Assembly (NCBI GenBank): GCA_041743975.1 | Contig: JBGTLT010000057.1 | Span: 1-64,000, forward strand | DNA length: 64,000 nt | Source: JTS-RE37 sp041743975 | GTDB lineage: Bacteria; Bacteroidota; Bacteroidia; Flavobacteriales; Flavobacteriaceae | Direction: 5' to 3' | In this document: piece by piece, positions 24,351 through 32,874 of the stretch | How positions within the stretch are numbered: the stretch's first letter is position 1 | Layout: each line of letters opens with the position of its first letter | Notes under the pieces: model-generated | The model's input: only the letters and a program-made list of their open reading frames with translations | Told to the model about the DNA's origin: nothing | The model's database searches: none | Program-made: the position numbers and the translations under genes

Positions 24351-26357
24351 TTATCTGTTTATATATAAGTAGCCGGAGAGCGATTTCATATTTCCTGAAT
24401 TGTCTTCATAATCGAGTAGATAGAAATAAGTCCCCACCGGTAATTTATTGTCAGCATCAACGGTAATTCGGCCTTCTGATGTTCCATCAAAAACATTCCC
24501 CTGGGTATTGTAAGCCCTGGTTATGTAAACCTGTACCCCCCAACGGTTGTAAATCTTAATGGTATTGTTAGGAAAGTCCTCCAGGCCCGTAATTGTCAGC
24601 ACATCATGGATACCATCCCCATTGGGGGTAAGCACATTGAATACTTCAATTTCATCACTTGAGGTTGGATCAAGATAATCCGGAATACCATTATTGTTGG
24701 AGTCATCATTGGTGAAATCCCCATCTTTGTTAAGATCTTCATCCAGCGTGAGTTTCCCATCACCATCATCATCCAGATCCCGATAATCCGTTTCGCTGTC
24801 TCCATCGGTATTTGGCAGGTCACCCAGGGGATCGTCAAATTCATCATTGACATCTATGTCTATAATAGTTCCGCCTTCATACCCATCATCCAGTCCATCA
24901 TCATCCTTATCGGATCCACTCAGAACCACCTCAGGAATTCCATTATGATCAAAATCATGACCTTCTATGGCATCCGGTACAAGGTCATTATCACTATCTT
25001 CATCGACATAATCCGGTAAACCATCACCATCGGTATCCTCGGGGATAATCCCGACTGAACCACCATTTTCATAGGCATCATCCAGTCCATTATCATTGGT
25101 ATCCAGCCCACTTGGTGGTATATAATCAAGGCTTGACTGAGCTTCTACGTTATCCGGGATCCCGTCATTATCGCTGTCAATATCCAGGTAGTCTGAAATC
25201 CCATCACCATCGGTATCCGTTGGGTTGGTGGATTGATCATTGTCCCCGTCCTGATTGATATCTTCAAAGGTATCCACTATGCCATCGTTATCTGCATCCA
25301 GATCCACCCCTGGGACATTTACCGTAATGTTCACAGTAGCCGTACTGCAATTGGACAGATTATCACATATGGTATAGGTAAACATGTCTGTTCCCTGGAA
25401 TCCACTATTCGGCGTATAGGTTATTTCATCGAATGCATGAGAAGCAGTTCCACTGGTATTGATCACAATACTGCCATTTGAAGGATTGGTTGCTGTTATG
25501 GCACCCAGGGCATGCAGGTCATTATCGTTGGCCAATATATCAATGATCATCTGCTGGTCCTGATCTGTGGCCACAACGTCATCCACTGCATCCAATACCG
25601 GGATAACATCAACCATGACTGTAGCGGTTGAGCAGTCTCCTGTCGTATTACAAACTGTATAATTAAAACTGTCGGGCCCATTGAAATCAGGATCGGGGGT
25701 ATAGGTTACAATATCGTCAGTTGGGTCATTGGGCGTGCTATTGGCATTGATATTCACACTGCCGTTTGGTGGATTGGTTGCAGTGAGGGTACCCGTTAAA
25801 GGCAAGTCACTATCATTGGCAAACACAGGGACAACAACAAAGTCATCCTCATTAACGCTGACCACATCATCGAGCAGTGTAGCCGCCTGCTGTAAGCAGA
25901 CAACGGTAAAAGCCGGCAATTCAATCGAATTACCAACTTTGGTCAGCGTAGCGGTATAGCGGACAACACTTTGTGAAGCCGTCACCACAGGCCTAAGCTG
26001 ATCTCCCGGAACAACTGGGGACCAGACCACTGTAGCACTGCCGCTAACGTTGTGGGAGATGTCAAGTGTCACCTGGTTTTCCGGGGTGGTACAATCTGTC
26101 AGTATAAAATAACCAGTTGCATTGGAACCGCACAAGGTCCCGTTATAGGTAGCAAAATATACTCCCGGGGTACTGGTTTCATAGAAGAAATCGGTGCTAA
26201 GAACCGTAGCGGTATCTGAGGCTTCAAACCAGCGGTAATTATTTTCATCACCACTATTGGGGGCCTGCAACAAGAATTGCGCATTGGATATACCCATACC
26301 CAACATCGTCAGCACGAAGCAAAGCAACAGAAGGGTATATCTCATTTTGGATTTCAA
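24351..26357 (-). CDS. Large surface protein with cadherin-like repeats, TSP3 repeats and CHU_C sorting domain
   Basis: 668 residues. Signal peptide (about 1-26). Two tandem cadherin/Ig-like repeats of ~95 residues cover about 165-350 (each with VxANDxDLxxxGTxTATNPxNGS and FNYTxCxxxxxCSTATVxxxV). Calcium-binding thrombospondin type 3 repeats follow at about 352-560 (DxDxDG units). The gliding motility-associated C-terminal domain covers about 572-668 (VLTPNGDGIHDVLTI, YNRWGVQVY, LPVGTYFYLLDY). That domain directs secretion by the type IX system with help from a PorP/SprF protein, which is the next gene. Probably an adhesin; the ligand is unknown. Confidence 0.92.
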   Translation of the reverse strand: MKSKMRYTLLLLCFVLTMLGMGISNAQFLLQAPNSGDENNYRWFEASDTATVLSTDFFYETSTPGVYFATYNGTLCGSNATGYFILTDCTTPENQVTLDISHNVSGSATVVWSPVVPGDQLRPVVTASQSVVRYTATLTKVGNSIELPAFTVVCLQQAATLLDDVVSVNEDDFVVVPVFANDSDLPLTGTLTATNPPNGSVNINANSTPNDPTDDIVTYTPDPDFNGPDSFNYTVCNTTGDCSTATVMVDVIPVLDAVDDVVATDQDQQMIIDILANDNDLHALGAITATNPSNGSIVINTSGTASHAFDEITYTPNSGFQGTDMFTYTICDNLSNCSTATVNITVNVPGVDLDADNDGIVDTFEDINQDGDNDQSTNPTDTDGDGISDYLDIDSDNDGIPDNVEAQSSLDYIPPSGLDTNDNGLDDAYENGGSVGIIPEDTDGDGLPDYVDEDSDNDLVPDAIEGHDFDHNGIPEVVLSGSDKDDDGLDDGYEGGTIIDIDVNDEFDDPLGDLPNTDGDSETDYRDLDDDGDGKLTLDEDLNKDGDFTNDDSNNNGIPDYLDPTSSDEIEVFNVLTPNGDGIHDVLTITGLEDFPNNTIKIYNRWGVQVYITRAYNTQGNVFDGTSEGRITVDADNKLPVGTYFYLLDYEDNSGNMKSLSGYLYINR

Positions 26358-26380
26358 AGTTGTGCGCGTTGTTTAAACTA

Positions 26381-27763
26381 TTATTTAACTACAAAGACCA
26401 CATTGATCAATGAATTGTAATCAGCAGGCTGCCCAATGATATCATACGTCATCGCACCACTCGCGTCGATTGTTACATTCGCAAAAACCGAAGGGTCATA
26501 ATAGGTGACATAATAATACAGTTCTGACGCAGTATAGGTAGGAATAGCTGCCGGAGCTCCGGAACTTGCAACCGAAGAAGGCAATGTCATTCCATATTGA
26601 TCAAGGTATTGTTGATATAAGTTTATAGTAAACCCTACGCCATTGGTAGATGCATCAACTGCAATTGACGGAGGATAAAAGATCCTCGCGGATTTAGAGG
26701 TGATGGGTGCGATAGCTTCTATCACTTCCTGAATAGTGGTTTCATCGGTGGGTGAACCTGCACCCCCTTCATTCATATCAATGGGTGTTCTAAGCGGAAT
26801 TTCATCATCATACTGGTCATCTGTAGATCCAAAACTAGTAGTAGCCCCATCTTCATTGGTATAGGTAAATGTCCCATCTGCATTGTCAACAAGGGTTGTC
26901 AGGGTTTCGGTGAAAGTGGTGATGGTGCCGTCCTCACTGGTATAGGTGAAGCTGCCATCCCCGTTGTCCACCAAAGTGGTCACCGTGTTATTGGTATCGA
27001 TGGTCACCGAGGTGCCGAAATCATCCGTGATGGTATAGCTGCCGTCCGTGTTGTCAACAACCGTGGCGATCTTCGAATCAAAGGTAGTGGCAACCCCATC
27101 CTCATTGGTATAGGTAAAGGTGCCATTGGCATTGTCCACCAATGTGGAAAGCGTCTCAGTGAAAGTGGTGATGGTGCCGTCCTCACTGGTATAGGTGAAG
27201 CTGCCATCCCCGTTGTCCACCAAAGTGGAAAGGGAGGCATCCGTGATGGTCGTGGTAGTGCCCGAGGCATCCGTAAAATCATAGGTACCGTCACCGTTGT
27301 CCACCAGGGCCACCGTACCAGAAGCAGCATTGATCTCATCTATGGCAGCCTGAACGTTAGCTCCGGCCAGGCCGGAAGTAGTATTGTTATAGGGCACTTC
27401 GATAGCAGTCTGGTCGTCTGTGCCGGTATTGGCAAGCGCTGTAAGATCGACAGTCACCGTATTCCCGTTTTCTATATTCAGCGAAAGGATATTAGTGGCT
27501 GGATTAAAAGTGAATGTTTGGAGTAGTTGGTCATCCGTAGAGGTCAGTTCCCAGGAGTTACCATCCCAATAATATATAACCCCCGAATTGGTATTGACAT
27601 AAATATCCCCTGTATCCGCTCCGGCAGGAACGCTTACACCAGGTGCATTGACCGCAGTCCCCTTGAGGACCTCGCAGTTACACTGATCTTGCAATGTAAC
27701 CGTGGTTTGGGAAAAAGCAAATCCGGAAAGGAGCAAAAAAAGTAGCAGGATTATTTTATCCAT
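26381..27763 (-). CDS. Secreted repeat protein (VDNGDGxxTYTxEDG repeats)
   Basis: About 460 residues from ATG 27763 (MDKIILLLFLL signal peptide). The longer frame from 27781 runs over a -7 promoter-like site and is rejected. After the signal peptide comes a tail-fibre-like segment, TSGLAGANVQAAIDEIN, a pattern often found in phage tail fibre and trimeric proteins. Then follow about six repeats of ~25-30 residues with the core LVDNGDGSFTYTSEDGTITTF. The C-terminal ~130 residues are unique and contain no CHU_C domain. It precedes the CHU_C protein gene by 23 bp and shares its operon, so it is likely exported with it and may be a surface fibre. Confidence 0.8.
   Translation of the reverse strand: MDKIILLLFLLLSGFAFSQTTVTLQDQCNCEVLKGTAVNAPGVSVPAGADTGDIYVNTNSGVIYYWDGNSWELTSTDDQLLQTFTFNPATNILSLNIENGNTVTVDLTALANTGTDDQTAIEVPYNNTTSGLAGANVQAAIDEINAASGTVALVDNGDGTYDFTDASGTTTTITDASLSTLVDNGDGSFTYTSEDGTITTFTETLSTLVDNANGTFTYTNEDGVATTFDSKIATVVDNTDGSYTITDDFGTSVTIDTNNTVTTLVDNGDGSFTYTSEDGTITTFTETLTTLVDNADGTFTYTNEDGATTSFGSTDDQYDDEIPLRTPIDMNEGGAGSPTDETTIQEVIEAIAPITSKSARIFYPPSIAVDASTNGVGFTINLYQQYLDQYGMTLPSSVASSGAPAAIPTYTASELYYYVTYYDPSVFANVTIDASGAMTYDIIGQPADYNSLINVVFVVK
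26910..27228 (-). repeat. 70-bp exact direct repeat inside the repeat-protein gene
   Basis: Positions 26910-26979 and 27159-27228 read the same over 70 bp, 249 bp apart (83 codons, so in frame). Each encodes the LVDNGDGSFTYTSEDGTITTFTET unit. Near-copies lie between them. The near-perfect nucleotide identity points to recent duplication or gene conversion. Confidence 0.8.
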
Positions 27764-27778
27764 GGCAGTATAATCTTT

Positions 27779-27786
27779 CAAAATTA
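27779..27786 (-). promoter_or_regulatory. -7 element (TAATTTTG) of the repeat-protein / CHU_C / PorP operon
   Basis: A TAnnTTTG match on the minus strand, with the predicted start at about 27772 and the ATG at 27763. It supports the shorter start of the repeat protein. No clear -33 box is present. Confidence 0.35.
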
Positions 27787-28967
27787 TTGTACTATTAGTT
27801 TTTGTTGCGGGTATATTTCAATGTTTGGTGGGGAAATCCAAAACACCCTATATATCCCAATTCAAACCACATAGATATTAATGGGTTAAACCTGACATGG
27901 AGTACAAGTCATCCTATTGTGAATTAAAAATGGATTGAGTTGGCGAATTGCCACTTTTAGGGCCATAATTCTTCCTTCAGGGCTGAACTTTATTTAAGTC
28001 GGTTAAGTCATCGATATTTGGGGCTCCGGTAATACTGCTTCTATCTATCTCTAAATCAAACAGTTTAACTACACCATACAAATTTAATACGATTACTACC
28101 CCTGGAAAATATATGTTGTGTAATTGATGTTTAATAGTGTATACGTGCCAATAATTGAGGTTTTCACCTTGTCAATCGTCGAATTCTGATGCCTTTCATT
28201 GGTCGATTAGCCCAATTATATCAGCACTTGCCGAATGTCACCGGGTAGGAAAAATCTTCAAGTAAAGCTTCAGCAAATGCCGTATACCGGCTATTCCAAT
28301 ACGGTATCAGCACATTCAATTCATGTCCGATTTGTCCATAAATCAGCACCATCCCAAAGGGGTAAACTTTGGATCCTCCTATCAGTTTATCTCTCTTTTT
28401 TACGCTGATCGAAACTCAAATTTCAACCTTTTTAAGGTGGGGGTTCCCGACTTTATAAAGGCCTTCTGATTACCTTTTTTCTTGATCTGAATCTGTTTCA
28501 AATAATCGTCAGCTTTTTCATTATATACTTCAATACCAAGTGTTTATCACGGGTTTATATAATTGCGTTACAGACATTTAAAGAGTCCATTGATCTGAAT
28601 TGCAGCCTGGACGCTTATTTATTAGAATTGTATTTTACTGGAATACAGCCGTTAACTACAGGCTTCTTTCTCTTTAAAGCAAAGACTGCCAAATGGACTC
28701 GTAATACTGGAAAGAATATGTTATTCCTGTTTGCGTTAATTCACAACGACGCTGATGCTTCCCCACCACAGGTAATACTTATGATAACTTCCTGATAGTA
28801 TCCAAATTGTCTTGTCAGGAAGAGGTTGGAGGGTTCAATCCACCCCCTGGCCTTATTAAAACATGGATGCGTTATTTTAAGTAACCAAACACACCAGCGA
28901 TGGCCTTACCGGGTATTGCCTCCAATACCGGTTTAATAGCATGAAAATGAATAAGTAGCTGAATATG
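27782..28967. other. 1.19-kb region without a supported gene between two surface-protein units
   Basis: Both strands are full of stop codons. The longest minus-strand piece I can read is about 64 codons ending near 28210, including KVYPFGMVLIYG, with no start codon and no recognised family. An 8-bp inverted repeat CTTCCTGA / TCAGGAAG (28788-28795 and 28815-28822) lies downstream of the 1228-residue protein gene but lacks a T run. The length is unusual in this otherwise dense window, so it may be a decayed gene or a regulatory region. Confidence 0.5.
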
Positions 28968-31900
28968 TTAGTTGGGATTCACCCTGTAGGTAATCCTCCG
29001 GTTGGTGATGACCGTTGGTACCCTGATCAATGACATGGGGGAGAATTCTGAGGTACTATTGGCTACAGTAGCGGTTGCAGTGATTTGTGCACCCACATAG
29101 GAACCCGGGGGTGCAGGAACTACAAAGCGAAATTTATTGGTGTTATCCGTATTGCCATCCACATCCGTGTAGGAACTGGTTGTAATGTCAAGATCTAATC
29201 CGCTGCCTTCCGTGAGGGTAACCAGGTAGGTTTGCCCTTCCCCGTAATCACTGGTATAGCCAAACTGGTTGTCTCCTGCCAGGGCAGTCCCCTCTTCGAT
29301 GTCTGTAAGGAAAAATTCAAGGGTAGCACCGGGCCTAGCCCACCCTTGTAACATCAGGGTAGTCCCATTGCTTATAGCGAGCTGCATAATCGGGAAGTTC
29401 ATCAGCCGGTTAGGGCCATCATCACCATCCCCTGAATCATTAAGGCTCACATCATTCTGGCCCAGGTCGATCCCCAAAGCGGGGGCGGCAGTTCCATTTG
29501 CATAAAATGAATTTTGGGAGATAAGGTTACCCGAACTGTTGCCCTTAAGTTCCAGCCCGGATCCGGCGTTATGATGAATTATATTGCCTGTGACCGCTGC
29601 ATCATCATCACCCAACAAAATGCCGGCAAGGCATCCACCTCCCATAAGACCGGAGGCAGTAATCGTATTCTCATCGATGGTAATTGGGCTGGCAACGTTA
29701 TTGGCATCGATTCCAAGCCCACCGGAATTCTCAATAAGGTTTGCTTGAATTACGATTCCATCCCCGCTTTTTACTTCAATTGAAGGTTGACAGGCCGCAT
29801 TCCCATTATTGATAAAATGGTTATTCCTAATGATGGTAGAGGTCCCACCGTCAATATGGATTGCATTATCCTGATTGGTTGCAAAATAATTGCCATTTAT
29901 CAGGGTATTCCCATCCTTGATCTCGATCCCGGTAAGGATTCCGCCACCATTCACACCAGATGCATTCACACCTATCAGGTTATTGGCCACAGTAAGGGAT
30001 CCGTCTTCCACCAGTATGGCAGCTTTATCATCCGTAACAAGGGACAGAAACCTGATTGCGCCGTTATTCCCCTGGTTGATGAAAATTTCACCATCCGGTT
30101 TATCTATCTGGATTTCGGGTAAGTTGTAATTTGGCAAGACAGTGGCCGTCACACCTACAGTGGAGCCACCTGCCCCGATGGTCCCGGAATTGGAATCCCC
30201 CGAATAGGCAGTTTGTGTCCTGCTGTCAATTAGGGTATTATCCCCCGTGATATCCGGAAGGTTGCCTATAATAATATCAATACTGAATATCCCGGAAGCA
30301 TAGCCGGGATCTGCCGCCCTGCCAAGGGCATCAACGGTTGGCGGGATCATAAAGACAGAAAGGTCTTCCCCTGCTGCAGGATCGAACATGGCATTCGCCT
30401 CAATATCGATGGTCCCGGAATCGATCTGATTGCTGTTGACAATGAACTGATATAAGGAACCCTGGCCCGTCTCCTTGGTGTTTACTATTGTATTGAAACT
30501 AAAGCCAAAATCGATGCCCACAGCGCCTTCATTAGCAATACTTATGGTACCGGTAGATTGTGCACCAACGAGGACACCCGGTCCCGGGTCCGTTGTTGAT
30601 GGCGAATTCCCCCCGACCTTGTTTACATCAGGAATGACGGCACTTCCAATGTAATCAGCCTTATAGGTTTGAACCGGCAGACACGACGCACATGAACTCC
30701 CATTGGGCCTAGTGGATCGGACGCTGCTGTTTACCACCCTTGCCTGGTAGGTTCCGTTTTGCATCCCGGCAAAACTATATTGTCCGGTTGCATCCGTAGT
30801 TGTGGTAAAAAATAGGCTGCCCATATTATCATAGAGTTCTATTGTGGCGTTTGGAATCCCTATCCCCCCGCTTGTTGCCCTGTTACGGCCCGGGCCACCA
30901 CCGTAATTGATATCCTCGAATACCTTCCCCACGATAATATTGGAGGGGACTTTCAGGAGCACGGCGTTCATCATCACAAAATCCTGTCCAACATTTACCT
31001 GTGTGGTAGCTGAAGTTTCACCCGGCAGGATTAAGGTGGATACGTCATAGGTATCCAGGTCTACCCCATACTGTGTGCCATCATTCGTCCCAGGCACCCC
31101 TACATTATCATAAATAGTAGAGTTAAACGGGTTTGTACCGGTTGTATTATCGCCATCCCCTGTCAGCAGGTTGTTGCCTGTCAGTGTGGTGTTGAATCTG
31201 AGCGATTCGTTATTAGCAAGGGTCTGGTCTCCTTCCCATGACAAAATAGTGGTTTTGGAGCCTGCGGACCCAATAGCATAAAAGCCTGATAACCCGAAAC
31301 TGGTGGATTGATTCTGGTTCCCGTCAAATCCCTGGTACAGGTTTATCGTAGAAGCAGGCAGGCCCGGCGAAGTATAAAATACCATCATGGCCCATCCGCC
31401 AAGCGTTACCGCCGAGCCACAATAACCTCCGCTATTATCAATGGTAAGACCGGAAAAATCAAATACATGGTTGGTTGGGTCAGGAATGGCCAGCAGCAGT
31501 GCGGTAATATCGGCCGAATGGTTGTGAAATTCGAGTCCCAGGATCGTAGTCCGGTATACGAGTTGGGCATCTATGGGAGTTCCTTCAAAAGTCACCAGCG
31601 GGTCCATGGCCCCGGAATTGGACCAATATAAGATGGCCTTTTCTATGCTAGCTCCCGGTGGTAATGCCGAGGTAAGTGAATTGGAAGAATTGGTCGTAAA
31701 TGAACAAGGGTTATTATTGTTATCCTGGGTTCTCAGGGTGCCACCGGTGGTGGCATAATCCATATAGCCGTCAAATTCTTCGAACAAAACCAGGGGGGTA
31801 TCCCCCAACACTACCTCATTGTCTGTAATGGTTCCCATCCCGAGATCACTGATATTGACAGATCCATTTGTGGAAGAGATCATCTGGATATCAAATGTCT

Positions 31901-32654
31901 CATCCATTTCATAGAGGGGGTCTTCCAGGATATTCACGGTGAGGGTCTGGGTTGCGCCTATAAATCCGGTAAAGAACATCGTGCCGCTTACGGCATTGAA
32001 ATCCTGCCCGTTAGTGGCTGTAATGGCGTTTGTTACATAATTGACCGTAAATGGCAAAAAGGTATTCTGCCCGACATGGGTGGCTGTAAAGGTGGCCGTA
32101 CCGGCCCCCTCGTCTACAGTTACATCGGTTATTATTACAACAGGTTCTATGGTCGCCGTAAAAAGGACATTATCAATTCTAAATTCCTCTGATACGCTCC
32201 AGGTGCCACTGTCCGTAACGAACCGAATGGTTGCAGCTGCATTACGTTCGGCTGCTGTGAGGGTATGATTGACGGTTCCACTCCCGTTAAGCGTGGCAAT
32301 GGAATTGAAACCGGTGCCGTCCCAAAGTTCAACAGAAATACTTTCATTGCCACTGACCCTTATATAATCCAGCGTAAGTGTGGCACTGGAAGCGGCTGAA
32401 AGATCCAGGGATCGCTGAATTTCTATATTGTCCATATCCAGTATCCTGAGTCGCCCGCCGGTAATCTGGATCCTCCCGCCGGTTGGGCTGGTAGCTTCAC
32501 CGTTTTCAGTCCAGTTCGTCGAGAAGTTCAGTGACCCGTTATTCTGGTTGTAAAAAGGCAATGTAAACTGGTCACGGAAGGTATCCTGGGCAAATCCCAT
32601 ACTGGTGAGAAGGCCTATTGCAACGATCAGGCTTATTTTGAAATTCATGGTCAT
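28968..32654 (-). CDS. Giant secreted protein with Calx-beta, SdrD-like B and parallel beta-helix domains
   Basis: 1228 residues. Signal peptide 1-22 (LTSMGFA). A jelly-roll-like region (about 30-165) is followed by a Calx-beta domain (about 172-280; VTVDEGAGTATFTATH, EDPLYEMDETFDI). A ~290-residue domain of unknown type follows (about 285-570). An SdrD-B/CNA-B-like repeat covers about 575-670 (IVGKVFEDINYGG, IPNATIELYDN, DATGQYSFAGMQNGTYQARV). A right-handed beta-helix covers about 835-1070 (repeated NxI/FxxN turns). The C-terminus, VITNRRITYRVNPN, is not a CHU_C or Por sorting domain, so its export route is uncertain. ATG 32654 is used; ATG 32648 is equally possible. A promoter lies at 32726-32753. 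Confidence 0.85.
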   Translation of the reverse strand: MTMNFKISLIVAIGLLTSMGFAQDTFRDQFTLPFYNQNNGSLNFSTNWTENGEATSPTGGRIQITGGRLRILDMDNIEIQRSLDLSAASSATLTLDYIRVSGNESISVELWDGTGFNSIATLNGSGTVNHTLTAAERNAAATIRFVTDSGTWSVSEEFRIDNVLFTATIEPVVIITDVTVDEGAGTATFTATHVGQNTFLPFTVNYVTNAITATNGQDFNAVSGTMFFTGFIGATQTLTVNILEDPLYEMDETFDIQMISSTNGSVNISDLGMGTITDNEVVLGDTPLVLFEEFDGYMDYATTGGTLRTQDNNNNPCSFTTNSSNSLTSALPPGASIEKAILYWSNSGAMDPLVTFEGTPIDAQLVYRTTILGLEFHNHSADITALLLAIPDPTNHVFDFSGLTIDNSGGYCGSAVTLGGWAMMVFYTSPGLPASTINLYQGFDGNQNQSTSFGLSGFYAIGSAGSKTTILSWEGDQTLANNESLRFNTTLTGNNLLTGDGDNTTGTNPFNSTIYDNVGVPGTNDGTQYGVDLDTYDVSTLILPGETSATTQVNVGQDFVMMNAVLLKVPSNIIVGKVFEDINYGGGPGRNRATSGGIGIPNATIELYDNMGSLFFTTTTDATGQYSFAGMQNGTYQARVVNSSVRSTRPNGSSCASCLPVQTYKADYIGSAVIPDVNKVGGNSPSTTDPGPGVLVGAQSTGTISIANEGAVGIDFGFSFNTIVNTKETGQGSLYQFIVNSNQIDSGTIDIEANAMFDPAAGEDLSVFMIPPTVDALGRAADPGYASGIFSIDIIIGNLPDITGDNTLIDSRTQTAYSGDSNSGTIGAGGSTVGVTATVLPNYNLPEIQIDKPDGEIFINQGNNGAIRFLSLVTDDKAAILVEDGSLTVANNLIGVNASGVNGGGILTGIEIKDGNTLINGNYFATNQDNAIHIDGGTSTIIRNNHFINNGNAACQPSIEVKSGDGIVIQANLIENSGGLGIDANNVASPITIDENTITASGLMGGGCLAGILLGDDDAAVTGNIIHHNAGSGLELKGNSSGNLISQNSFYANGTAAPALGIDLGQNDVSLNDSGDGDDGPNRLMNFPIMQLAISNGTTLMLQGWARPGATLEFFLTDIEEGTALAGDNQFGYTSDYGEGQTYLVTLTEGSGLDLDITTSSYTDVDGNTDNTNKFRFVVPAPPGSYVGAQITATATVANSTSEFSPMSLIRVPTVITNRRITYRVNPN

Positions 32655-32725
32655 ATCTGGTGAGCACTACAACAACCCACCCATAATCACTTCTTTATGA
32701 AAAGGCGATGGGACGGGCAGTATAC

Positions 32726-32753
32726 CAAATATATTCCCAGTTATTGAGAACAA
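32726..32753 (-). promoter_or_regulatory. Bacteroidota-type promoter of the beta-helix protein gene
   Basis: On the minus strand TTG (32753-32751), a 17-bp spacer and TATATTTG (32733-32726) match the -33/-7 consensus. The ATG at 32654 is about 65 nt downstream of the predicted start. It separates this gene from the upstream OmpA operon. Confidence 0.55.
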
Positions 32754-32874
32754 TAAATAATTGTTGTATAAAGCTTGGGAGCTAAGGTGAAGGGGCACTT
32801 ATATGAAGTAACCACATCTGCCATAAGGGTAAATACTTCTGAAAAAAGGGGTACTGTCCTATAAGTTTTAGAAG

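Noticed and set aside
28205..28400. Minus-strand ~64-codon frame with a KVYPFGM stretch as an RHS-protein remnant
   Set aside because: Only the YPFGM pentapeptide resembles RHS proteins; the flanking residues do not match and there is no start codon.
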